A DNA stretch of 64,000 nt from Megaleporinus macrocephalus (taxonomy: Eukaryota; Chordata; Actinopteri; Characiformes; Anostomidae): contig CM038720.1 of the NCBI GenBank assembly GCA_021613375.1, positions 17,564,715-17,628,714 on the forward strand. Direction: 5' to 3'. The notes under the pieces were generated by a model. It was not told where the DNA came from and did no database searches. It saw nothing but the letters and a program-made list of their open reading frames with translations. Made by a program: the position numbers and the translations under genes. This document shows, one piece after another, positions 47,301 to 60,839 of the stretch; positions within the stretch are counted from its first letter, which is position 1, and every line of letters starts with the position of its first letter.

Positions 47301-50300
47301 AACATACCGACCCATGCTGGCTCTTATATATACAGACAGTCACTAAGGGCTGTGACTGTGTCGTATTACAAGGCTCTTGAGTTGCTGGAGGCTCACGAGT
47401 CTCTCATTCATGCAAGTCACCTTCTACCATTGTCAACACAGGAGTCACATTGAATCACAGTGATTCAGAGAATTACAGAGAGTCCGTGGAGCACTGAATT
47501 AACCTGATTTAACCGTGTACATATGTTTCATCTTAGGAAGATACATTACATTACACATACTTTTAACAGTGACTGTTTGGATGTATATTTTAGTCACTGT
47601 TTTTCATTTTTGAGCTACAGAATCAGTCTTTTTCTTAGTGACATTGCTGTATTCAGCTCTGCCAGTGATGTCTGACATCCCAAATGCTTACAGAAATTCT
47701 TTAAAACCCTTAGGACTTGAGTCTGCCCAATGGCAACGCAGTGGACACATCAAGCCCCGCATCTTCCTCCTCCCTGCTAAATCGATTGCAGCTGGACGAT
47801 GACTTAGACGGAGAGACGCGCGACCTTTTTGTGACTGTGGACGATCCAAGGAAACACGTGTCCACCATGGAGACATACATCACTTACAGAGTGTCCACTA
47901 AGGTCAGTGAACGCAGTGTCTGCTTTGGCAAAAGTCTTTGTTTACTTTAAAACTGTTTTGAATCTCTGCAATTTGAAAGTATATTCAAATTACAATGTAG
48001 TAATGTGTATTCTGTATGTGTAAAAGACAGAACATTCATATAAAGAGGTGTAAAGCACTTAATATTGTATTGTTTTTGTCTTGCACCATGGTCCTGGAGG
48101 AGCACTGTTTTATTTTACTGTGTACTTGTATATGTAAATGACAATACAGCCACTTTAATGTAAACTTGAACTATTGGTAGAGATGCAGAAGAGTGAACGC
48201 TACGTTGAGTTTTCCCAGCTTATGCCTGGTTCACACTAATCGGCAATAACAGATCTAGCCAAAAATGTTTATAGTGCAACATCATGTGAAGTCAACAAGG
48301 TCTGGGTCATGTGATCACATCAGTGGCCCCTAGCATAAGAACAAACAGAATTACAGTCCTTTTTTTGGTTAATTTGTTCATGTAAACAGGTGGAAATCAG
48401 CAAAAGACCCAAGATTGAGTATTACTGTGATACTACTATATTAAATGTAGATCAAGGTCAGTTAAGTGCAGGTTGTAGTGGCAGAATCTACGTGCTGATA
48501 ATAAAGCCTGTAAACCGCATTTACTCTAAAGGAAAAACACAAAAAAAACCCCCAAAACCTCTTGTAAAGTTACAGAAAAATGAGTTACAGTAAACTGTTT
48601 TAGTCGTACAGTCGCCTCCGTGGTTTCTTCTGTTTGGTTGTGTAGTTTGATGACCAGTTTCAAGAGCTCCATCTCAAAATAGCTAATTTAAAGTGCGGTA
48701 GTTTTTTTTTAGATTAAAAATATTGGTTTGATGTTGGGGCGGCACGACCGTGTAGTGGTTAGCACTGTTGCCTCACAGCAAGACGATCCGGGTTCTATTC
48801 CCGGTCCGGGCCGTTCTGTGTGGAGTTTGCAATGTTTCCTCGTGCATGAGTGGGTTTTCTCTGGATACTCCGGTTTCCTCCCACACGTCCAAAGACATGC
48901 AGTCAGGTTGATATGGGATATGGGATATGGGATTGCCCCTGGTGTGAGTGCGTGAGTGAATGTTGGCTATGTGATGAACTGGCGAACTGTGCATGGTGTA
49001 CCCCACATTCGGCCGATGACGCTGGGATTGGCTCCAGCCCCCTCAGTGTGCGGGCAGTTCAGTGCTGGGCACTTAGCGTGCAGATGCTGTAGCACTAATT
49101 GACGGGTAGCCGCTGGGAGGAAAGCTGGCTGAGGCTGTTCAGTGTAGGAGGAACTTCAGAGCCCCTGTGGCTCGTTACTCTGTGTCCTTTACTGTGACGC
49201 GATACTCTTCTTCATGAAGCACCTGCAGTACACACAATGACCTGCTATAGTCTATATAGTCCTGCTATAGACCTGCTATGCGCAGACAAAACGAACGTCA
49301 ACATACAAGTGATACAAGTTGTTACTGCGCTGATTTGCAGTGACGAAATAAAGAAGAAAAAGGAGGGAACATGGATGAGAAGATGGATAACGGCTCTTGC
49401 AGCCATTGTTTACTGTTGGTGTACTCACAATTGCAGACTGGCCTAGATATTAAGCATACTAGATGTTTGCTTGGCATCTATGAGTAGTTGACGACGGCAG
49501 TTCACTCTACATGACTGAGCGAGCGCAGAGTGATCGCCCATTCGCCTTCGAGCTGAATATTTTGTTGGCGATCTACAAAAAACAGTTGGTTACTGGAAAA
49601 TTAGGCTAAAATCGTATGAATTAGGCATTAGATGTCAATTAGATGTCAACAGACTCAGTCAGAGTGGTTTGCTGTAAAAGAGTTGATAGAAATGGCTCAG
49701 ATTTCTTTACAGCGGTGGTAAAAGGGACCTGAGGTCCCAACATTTACCTTGCACGTATAGCCGTTTTTTAAATTGACCAGGTGTTTTTATTTGTGATGTA
49801 CGATGCTTGCACTGTCATTGTGCATCTGTATTGTTCATAGTCTTTATAAATGCTTCTTTGCTGCTTTGCTGGTGCATTACATTTTCCATAATTGTTTACA
49901 ATCCCCACTAAACATTGTGAGGCGTATTGTTAATTAATGTTAGCGTTGCACTCATACAAGATCAGTATTGCCGTTGACACTTGTGCTTAAATGCTGTATT
50001 GGTGATGGGATACTGATACATGTGACTGTGACCACGATGCATGTATTCATGTCAGTATACAGAACTTAACAACCTGTCTGTGATGTGGAGAGAAGAACAG
50101 CAGTTAAAAAGCTCATGGCTTTGTCTGTAACAGGAGTATTTGGAGGGAAGAACAGGCTTACGAGAGCCCCTTACCTGAATGTTTAAATCTTTCAGAAATT
50201 CATTTGCTGCTGTGTAGCTCTTACAGGGTGAGGGAACTGTTGCACTCTAGGTGTGATGATAGCCTTTAGCTTAGAAGCCCGCTAGCTGGACTTAATGTGT

Positions 50301-53300
50301 CCACTGGCCCTGCCTGTGATACGCCTTCATCAGTTGACTGTATCATTCAGCAGGGGGGGTCTCACGGCTGGTCGCTTCAACCAGGCTGGAAAGAGTGCTG
50401 AAAGTGCTGCTACGGTCAGTGTGAATGACAATGATATTTACTAAACTCCAGCAGCATCTGATTCCTAGAGATGTAGTGCAAGTGAACAAGGAAAACGTAC
50501 AAAGCGAACAACTTGAGAAATTCAGATGTGAAACAAAATTCATCCTCATTTTTACTGTCAGAGAAGCTGCTGAGTGTCACATTAATGATTCTTATGACTA
50601 TATATATGTGATTATATAATATTAAATACTTTATATATGTAGTACATAAAGAAAAATAGGTCAAATATATACAATCTGACAAGTAAATATCGTTCAGTCA
50701 AGCTGAATGTTTTATTTGTGACAGAACACAGATTTTATATAGATTTATAATTGTATAAATATTAGGATTTCTGGGTTAGCTAGGGTTAAAGTTAGTGTCC
50801 ATATCTTCACTCAGTATTGTTCTCTAAAAAACAACAAACCAAAAAACATAAAACAAGTCATACAGACAGAAAACTTGGTTTATGGTGTTTATATATTTCG
50901 ATTTATTGTGAAAATGTTATACTTTTGCCCACCATTAGGTTTGTTTTTTATTTATTTTATAAATAAAAGAGTACACGTTTAAACAGGTTGGCTTTTTAAG
51001 AGTTCTTTAGTAATCACGAGTTCTGTATAGAAACATTTGCATGTTTAATGTTTCTCTGCCTGGTGAAATGGTTCTTCAGGTTCAGAGGGAACATGTTATA
51101 GATGCTTTTATAACACTAAAAAGGGTTCTTTTTGTGGTTATAAGCGTGGCATCAGTAAAATATCAGAGCCCTTTTGGTGCATGTTCTTTACCAACCACAA
51201 GAACTATTTTACAATGCAGAGAAGCATTAAACATGCAGATGGTTCTATATACCATCTTGTTTAAGAGTGTAGAACTGTGTAACGTGTTCACTGCAACAGT
51301 TTGGCGGTTTGTCATTCTTCCTGGTTTCGTTAGTATGAGATAAATGTTCAGGCGCTGATATCAGGCTTCTGGTCAGCTGCATCTGTTTCCAAGGCAGAGA
51401 AGAATAGCGAGGCAGTGATCGTGGTTCAGCAGTAATATGATGCATCACAGCAACCAGATAAGACTGATAAGAGCTGCTGTGGTAATAGCTTCTCAGTAAA
51501 ACAGCCTCTAGTGAGAGGAGAACCAGAGAGAACCCGCTCAGTGAGGAAATAGTTCAGGTCCTGAAGCTTTAACAATCATATTTTTAGTTCCAGACTCATT
51601 TTGCTGCGATTGTGTTTGTAATTTAGGACTGAGTTGACAGGTGCCAGTGGGTTCCTGTTATGATCAGCATTGCATTTATCTTTTCCTATTGATTGCTGGC
51701 TGGCTGTTCAGAGTGACTGCGGTCAGCAGCTTTAGTGGATATTTAGCTGTGGTTAATGGATAACTGGCCCGTTACATCTCCAACACAAATGTTTTGTGAA
51801 AAGCCCACCCAGTTCAGAGAGAAAGAGGAACAGGAGAAGGACATCTCATTGATTGACTTCACCATTTTAAAAAAGGAAATGTGAAAGAACATATAAAATT
51901 TATAATGATATTTTCCCCCAACATAACCTTAATGCTAAAAAACAGATTCACTCAAATTCTCATCCAGACACTCATTTCGAGGTTGGTTTTTAAGAAGCCC
52001 TTGTTGCCTCACCATTTCCCTGAAGTTTTCATAATTTTTGTTACCATTTTCAGCTCAATCATTTTCTATCAGGCCCAGCCATTAATTACTTTATATCAGT
52101 AATTTGTAATGCTTGTACTTATTTGTGTTTATTTTCCAAAATAAGTCTACAAAAACTACAGCCCAGGTGCATGGTTAGCTAATTAGCTCATAGAGGCTAA
52201 CCTAGTCAAGCGAGAGTGCAGTCGGTTTAATACATTTGCTGTCCTCTTGTTGCCAAGTTCTGTGAGTGAATCAAAGGGCATGCAATAAACAAACAAACAA
52301 ATACAGAAAGTGTCCAGACCTCAGTTGCAGCATTCAGACAGAATTCTAGAACAGTATATGCTTCAGAAACTAAGGCTTCTGAAAAGTGTCATATATGATT
52401 TATGAATTATATTTTATAGTGAAATTAGAATTAGGCCATTTAGTCAATCACAGTGTTTGCTGTGAGTATCCTAACCAATCACAGTTCCCGATTAGTGGGT
52501 GTTGGAATGATCTAGTTGTTCATGTAACCCAACAACATGAAATGATTTAGGCCAAACAGTTTAGGCCTGTTTTTATGTCACTAGTCACCAATTAATCACC
52601 AGTGCATTTAAAGATGCTTCACAATCACAATATGTAGCATTTAGCATTGTAGTATTTGGTCTATATCACACACTTTCACTGTACTTTTCATATAAACAAA
52701 GGTTTTGTGGTTTTAAATTCAGGTAATTCAGGTAAGTTCAGATGTATATAATGCTGTTTCTTCTCAGCAGGGTCTCTTAATGTATTCTCATCTGATTCAC
52801 AGACCACCAGAACAGAATTTGACCTTCCAGAGTATTCTGTGAGGCGGCGCTACCAGGATTTTGACTGGCTGAGGAACAAGCTAGAGGACAGCCAGCCAAC
52901 CCACCTGATTCCAGTAGGTAGATCCTCAAAACATAACATTGTTAAATTTCATAATTGAGTGTTTGAGGTGCAAACAGAGTGGTCAGAGTGGTTTGGTGTG
53001 AAATGGTGGTTTGCTGGGTGTTTCACTGCACAGATGTGTTAAATGCGGAGATCAAATTTTGCTGTGTGCAAACACAAGTGACAGAATAATTCACAGCTAA
53101 AACAGCATGTGTGTTCATAACCATTACGTGTAACAGTGATCTGTGAAGGGGCTTTTATAGGTGGACGTCTTGTTCCTATCCCCACCACTGTGAACAGTTC
53201 TGACTGGACCAGAGTCTTTCACATCAAAACAATCTGGATGACAATGTCTACAGCTTAAACTTTTAATTATGTGGAATTTTAAAGTATCAGTTAGATTATT

Positions 53301-56300
53301 TGTTATTCAAGTGATCACAAGTCTACAGCATAGACAGGAGTAACCAAACTGCACATCGGGCCAGATAGTGAGGTGTTTGTGTTATCTGCAGCTGGAACAG
53401 AAGATACCTTTCTTTGAGTGTCTGTGTTGTTTGCCATTGTCTCCAAAGCCCTTACCTGAGAAGTTTGTGATGAAAGGAGTGGTGGACCGTTTTTCAGAGG
53501 AGTTTGTTGAGACGAGAAGGAAAGCGCTGGATAAATTCCTGAAGCGTGTCGCAGACCACCCTGTCCTTTCTTTCAATGAGCACTTCAACATCTTCCTGTC
53601 AGCCAAGGTCAGTGCACACATGTCTGTTACACCACCAGGAACATTGACCGATACCAGCGTCCAGAATTACACCCTGTTTCGTTACCACAAAGAATTGGTT
53701 AGTTGGGCTTTTAAAGGGTCAATCTGTCCAAAATGAAAACGTTCTTTAGGAGGTTCATTCATTGTCTTTTTATATAAAACCATGTGTAATGTGTAAATGT
53801 CTCGTTGCATGATGAGGTGATTTGATATGTGTTATATTTCGTCGCTGTCCAATGAAAAACATGTATCTCCATTTTTGTTGTTTTTAGTTTTTCTACATAA
53901 TTTGAACACGCCAATGGCTTTTTACAACTTTCATGACGAGTGGACTAATAGAAATGCTCCAGAATAGCTTGTAAAACATTCTGGTTCCATTGACTTACAT
54001 TGTAAACAAAGTATGTTTTTGGTCTCTGCCGTAAAGTTGCAAGTTTGGAGATACTTGTTTTTCATTGGACAGCAACAATATGGTTCTTTATAGTATCAAA
54101 AATGATCTTCTATAGATCTCCTGTGGTTTGCTGTGGATCCTCTGTGGATCCCCTGTAGTTTGCTGTGGATCCTCTGTGGATCTCATGTAGTTTGCTGTGG
54201 ATCCTCTATGGATCTCTTGTAGGTTGCTGTGGATCCTCTGTGGATCTCCTGTGGTTTGCTGTGGATCCTCTGTGGATCTCCTGTGGTTTGCTGTGGATCC
54301 TCTGTGGATCTCATGTAGTTTGCTGTGGATCCTCTGTGGATCTCCTGTGGTTTGCTGTGGATCCTCTGTGGATCTCCTGTGGTTTGCTGTGGATCCTCTG
54401 TGGATCTCCTGTGGATTTTCTGTGGATCTGTTGCGCTGTGACTGTTCATGGCTCTTGAAGCTGCTCGATGGATGCTGGAATGGTAGTATATCAAACTCAC
54501 TAATGGCTTTTCGTTATGGACTCTGTGACAAGAAAGTCAGGTATAATTATTCTTATGGGAACATTCTAAAGATTGCCAGCAGTGGTCATTAAGAAGACTA
54601 ATGTTGTGGTGCGGTGAGATATTGATTAGTAGAGGGGTTTCACACATTGCCCCAAGCGGGATCCAGCACTGCTGAAGGCAATTTGTTGGTGTTTGTGTTG
54701 TGTAGGATCTAAATAAGAGGCAAGGCCTGGCTCTGCTGTCTAAGATGGGAGAGTCTGTGAAATATGTCACGGGCGGCTACAAGTTAAGAGCGCGGCCGCT
54801 GGAGTTTGCAGCCATGGGCGACTACCTGGACGTGTTTACACAGAAGCTGGGCACCATCGACAGGATAGCACAGAGGATCATCAAAGAGCAGTCAGGTAAG
54901 GCCTGATGGGAGCTAGTGCTTAAATCTTCTCTTAAAGGACCTATATCTTTCCATCCATCCTTCTATCCTACCTGTTCCACGTATTGTTTTTCACCCAGAG
55001 GGTCATGTGTCAGTGATGTGTGGATTTTTGTAACAAAAAATAATTCAAATTTAATTTTCACATCATTTTTTACACTCTCTTTATCATGTACGATTAAACA
55101 GGCAGTTTCTGGTACTGCGCTGTTAAAACTCATATATGTAAGTGAATTCTGTTCTGATATCTGTAGTTTTAATATCAATTCAGGAGTGTACCTGAACTGA
55201 TGTAGGCTCACCAGGTGGATATTTATGTCTACATACTATATCAAACAAACAAGAAAACTCCTTTAAGACAAAAGTTACTGACCACTGGAAGCTGTGTCTG
55301 TTTTTTTTTCAGAAAATACAATCTTAAAGGGCCTATAACTTGGAACATTGTATTTCTTTTTTTTTTATTTGATGTAGATCGCATACTCTCCAATTCATAC
55401 AGTTCATATAACGAAACTGTACAGCAAAAATAAAAATCACTTTTAGCAATTATTGTTTCTGTGATGTTATTAAAGCCAATTATTTTTGGCTGTTTTCCCT
55501 CTAGAGTCTTTTTTCTAGTCTCATAACTGCTTGCTCTGTGAGTTGGTGTGGCCCACTGCGCATGTGGAAGCTGTCTGTGATTGGTTCATTTCGCAATGTG
55601 ACTGCTTCATTTGCGACGGCATCACTTCCTTTTTCAGGTTTCGGGATAGTGGTAAAGGACTGATGTGGATATAAAACTGCCATAAAAATAGCCATTAGCT
55701 CTGCCCATTCACATCAAACCGAGTGTTTTGGACTGGACTGCTTATCAAATTAACCACAACACAGGGTAGCCTATAATTGCACAGTAACAAACTTCTAAGG
55801 GACACAGGCTGCAAAAAGTTCATGTTAGAGTGAATTATGGCCATTTTTGGAACATAAATACATACATAACGTCACAAGTTGATTTCCAGGACAAATTAAA
55901 ATACAAGAAAAATGGAGTATGTGGTTTCTTTAAACCTTTACAGCAGTGAAGCAGTGGTGCTGCATGTAATGTTAATTATGGTTGTTTTAAGTATCTTTGC
56001 ACATCATTCAGTCTGTGTATGTTTTTCCTCAGAGTACCTGGTGGAGCTGAGGGAGTATGGCCCAGTGTACTCCTCCTGGGCCTCCTCAGAGGAGGTACTT
56101 CAGGAGCCGCTGGATGGTGTGGCGGGCTGCGTGGCTAACTGCTGCAGCGGTCTGGAGGAGCTGACCGAGGACATGAGCGAAGACTTCCTGCCTGTGCTAC
56201 GAGAATACATCCTTTACATCGAGTCCATGAAGGTAAACTACCTGTTGCTGTGTGAGGGAGTGGACAGGGTTTCATTTCACTTCCGTTTATTAACGTAATT

Positions 56301-57074
56301 TCATCATTTAAAATCAAATGCCTCCCTTCTTCTTCTTCTTCTTCTCTATTACACTGTATAGTTTCCTGAAGACTACAATTACAAGTCACATGTGGTTGGA
56401 GAGGGCGCATAACGCCCTGTAGTCCTGTACAGTTTGAAGCTACAGCACTGTGGGTGACTGCCTAGGGTGTGCCCAAGTCAAATACAAATTCGAGATTATG
56501 TGTCTGGTTTCCTAAAGGCTAGTAATGTGATGCAGGGATCGTTTAAAAGGGCACATCATATCTACTGAGCTGTGGAGCTTGGCATTATTATGGATTTTTA
56601 AAGTGTTCTCTATTCATCAATTTATTTCAAGATGTCATCAGCGATTAGTTCAAATAGACTTGTCATTCATCATGTAAGTGTCCCAGCTGATGTGATAGGT
56701 TAGTACTGTTGTGCAGCACGTGCTGTTGTTTAGGTAACAACACTGGGAAACCTCATAGAAGATCATAGCACTTGTTTCAGAGTGGTTAGTTTTTCAGCGT
56801 AAGTAAAAACTGCTTCAGATCTGATTACCAACAGTCTCTGCTAGACGACAGGGCCCCATCATCTTCACCATAGTTATCAGAAGTTTTAGTCTGTGTTCTT
56901 GGTGCCTCCGTCTTTCTGTCTGCACAGTCAGTGTCCTGCGGAGTGTTTCTGTCCGAGCTGAGAGCTGTTTCCCCGGTCATGTGTCCACTCACGGCACTGC
57001 TGTGTGCAGAATATCAGAGTGAAGACAATTCTGTAGAGCTTCTGAACTTTTAACCTGCTGGAGTGCCTCTCTTG

Positions 57075-57115
<41 letters not shown>

Positions 57116-60100
57116 TCTCTCTTTCCATGTCTGCCGCTCTCTCTCCTTCTGTGTGTCTCTGTCTCATGCGTACGCTCCAGGGAGTACATTTTTGAGTGGA
57201 TCTGATGACTGTATCTGATAGCTGTATTGATTTTTAGATGTTTTGATTTGCGTCTACTCGAGGCTTAATAAATTAAAACAGCCGTCTCAGAGACCGTAAG
57301 GCTGATTTACCGATTCAACTCAGTTGTTCTTTAAACGTTTATCCTATTTCTTCTCCTTCTCTCTCTTCTCTATTTTTGTCTTACACAAACACACAGACAC
57401 AGCCAAAAACTAATGCCCTCAGCAGATAATGTTTCCTTCTCTTGTTTTTTACATGACAGTTGAGAGAAGGAGAAAGAGAGAAAGAGAGAGCACAGAAAAT
57501 CTCTCTCTCTCTCATTTTGATTGCACAAGCTGCACTTCCTGTTGTCTTAATCCATTATAGAGTGTTTCATATGACCTGCGTTTGAGGCTCAGCCTCTGCC
57601 TTTTTATCTGTGTGGTGGGAAGCTCAATTAACACACTCAACTAATTAGCTGATTAAAATATAAACAAGCCTTGTATTTAGAGAAAGTCGTACCGGTTCAG
57701 CCCAGTAATGTCAAACCTCAGTCAGACCATAAGGAGGATACTCACCTCTACAGAAATGCTAGCATGCTTCTGATAGCATGTTAACAAAAATGCTTCTGAT
57801 AGAGCACCTGTTTACCAGTTTGAAGTGGACGCCATCACTGTATGCATAGTGGTGGCAGAAGACCAGCAGAAACAAGTGGAGTGAATGAATATCCACAGAG
57901 CAAATGTCTTGTGCTGCTGAATGTCTGTAAAAGAAACAGAAAAACTAATGATCTTCATTTCCATAGAACACCATTATGGAAGGTGGCCTTTGAGGTAAAA
58001 CACAAATATTTATGGGTTACTTAAAAAGCAGCTGAAATGATTTATTAGAGCAACGTCTTTGACAAAGAACCCTTGAAGAACCATCTTTATTAAGAGAGTA
58101 GAGTGATTACTTTTCCTTTACACATTGGTCCCGACTACTTGAAGCATGATTGCTCTGTCGCTGCGTAACTACTTGTTAACACTATTCTTCAGCTCCTGAA
58201 GTCCTAACCAGTGGCTGGGATAGCTTTACTGTATCATCATGGAGAGCAGCAATTTCTGATTGGCCTGTTTTTCACTAGGCATTTTGTATCTTTTGTTTCA
58301 ATCCAAAATGTACAAGTGCTGCAATAAACACTAGCACGATTCTAAGCTGATCTAAAAACGACAGATAATTTTTTTCTGTAGTTCGCAGAAATTGTATTTC
58401 CTCCTCTGATTCCATTCTGATCTAACTGCATCATACAGTTGTCACTGTTTGGAGAACCTTACAGCGGTGCTGAAATGGACAGTTGCAGCATTTAAAAACT
58501 CTTCCAAACACCTCTGTTTCCTGAGTGGGTCCAGGTTCTCCTTTTTGTGTTGACGGTGGTCTTTTCTGTTGGGTTGTAATGAGAACAGATTGGAACGCCT
58601 CAGCATTTCTCTGTTGCTGACTGGATGTTGTTAATTTTTCCAGTCACCGGATGGGGGCCAGTCATCATTCTTTCCCTGGAGTGACTCGGCAGACAGTTCA
58701 GTGGGAGTCTATAGGCCAGGATTTATGGGACGAAGCGAGACGCTGTTTTAATAGCTTCCATATTGAAGCCGACTCGCAATTACGCTAAACACTGAGCCGT
58801 GAACTCATTTTAGAAAAGCAGCCGTGAGTGGGATTTTAAATAAGATAAAGAATAACAGTGTTTAGATGATTAAACAGAATTCATGTAGAATTTTAATGAT
58901 GGAAGTTGTTTGTGGAGCTAATGTACTGTGCCTGAGTCATGTTGCTGCTCTCTGTTTGCAGAATGTTTTGAAGAAGAGGGACCAAGTCCAGGCGGAGTAT
59001 GAGGCCAAGCTGGAAGCTGTTGCGTTCCGTGAGGACAAGAAGACCCCAGTAAGAAGGAAAAACAAAACATATGTACTAGCTTTTAACCCTTTGTTGTATG
59101 CAGTGCTGATTTTACTTTGCATTTGAGTCATAATATGTAATTAAAATGTAATTACATAGTCCTATTATAAGTTGGGGAAGCACACCCAACTTATAAGACT
59201 TACAAGCTGGGGTTTATTCTTTCAACACAACAGTAACTTTTCATCAAATTAATATAAAATTATCTCTTCTATTTACAAACACATGTTCAGGTATGTGGGA
59301 AAAATGAGGGTGCTCCAACTTTAAGCAACATAAACGTGATGTAAAGATGACGTTTGATTTTGTTAAATTTGATTTTAAAAAATCCATCAACTACTAAGGG
59401 TGCAAAATTATTCTGCGCCCTTGCGCCACCTTTTGCTGCTATTACAGCTGCAGGTCGCTTGGGGTATGTCTCTATCAGTTTTGCACATCGAGAGACTGAA
59501 ATTCTTCCTTGCAAAACAGCTCGAGCTCAGTGAGGTTGGATGGAGAGCATTTGTGAACAGCAGTTTTCAGCTCTTCCCACAGATTCTCGATTGGATTCTG
59601 GTCTGGACTTCGACTTGGCCATTCTAACACCTGGATACGTTTATTTGTGAACCATTCCATTGTAGATTTTGCTTTATGTTTTGGATCATAGTCTCCGTTC
59701 CAGTCTCAGGTCTTTTGCAGACTCCAACAGGTTTTCTTCCAGAATGGTCCTGTATTTGGCTCCATCCGTCTTCCCATCAATTTTAACCATCTTCACTGTC
59801 CCTGCTAAAGAAAAGCAAGCCCAAACCATGATGCTGCCACCACCATGTTTGACAGTGGGGATGGTGTGTTCAGGGTTTTACGCCAAACATAACGTTTTGC
59901 ATTGTGGCCAAAAAGTTTGATTTTGGTTTCATCTGACCAGAGCACCTTCTTCCACATGTTTGGTGTGTCTCCCAGGTGGCTTTTGGCAAACCTTAAATGA
60001 GACTTTTTATTGATATCTTTGAGAAATGGCTTTCTTCTTGCCACTCTTCCAGATTTTTGCAGTGTACAACTGATTGTTGTCCTATGGACAGATTCTCCCA

Positions 60101-60748
60101 CCTCAGCTGTAGATTTCTGCAGTTCATCCAGAGTGATCATGGGCCTCTTTGCTGCATCTCTGATCAGTCTTCTCCTTTTTTGAGCTGAAAGTTTAGAGGG
60201 ATGGCTGGGTCTTGGTAGATTTGCAGTGGTCTGATACTCCTTCCATTTCAATATGATCGCTTGCAAAGTACTCCTTAAGATGTTTAAAGCTTGGGAAATC
60301 TTTTTGTATCCAAATCCGGCTTTAAACTTCTCCACAACAGTATCTCGGACCTGCCTGGTGTGTTCCTTGGCCTTCATGATGCTTTCTGCGCTTTAAACAG
60401 AACTCTGAGACTCACAGAGCAGGTGCATTTATACAGAGACTTGATTACACAAAGGTGTATTCTATTTATCATCATCAGTCATTTAGGTCAACATTGGATC
60501 ATTCAGAGATCCTCACTGAACTTCTGGAGTGAGAGTTTGCTGTACTGAAAGTAAAGGGGCAGAATAAATTTGCACGTCCCACTTTTTTTTATTTCTAAAA
60601 AAAGTTTAAAATATCAGATAAATTTCGTTTCATTTCACGATTGTGTCCCACTTGTTGTTGATTCTTCACAAAGAATTACAATTTCATATCTTTATGTTTG
60701 AAGCCAGAAATGTGGCATAAGGTTCAAGGGGGCCAAATACTTTTGCAA

Positions 60749-60839
<91 letters not shown>

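Noticed and set aside
54165..54592. ORFs of 97-131 codons rich in WILCGSPVV
   Set aside because: Translation of the 32-bp minisatellite in snx30 intron 4.
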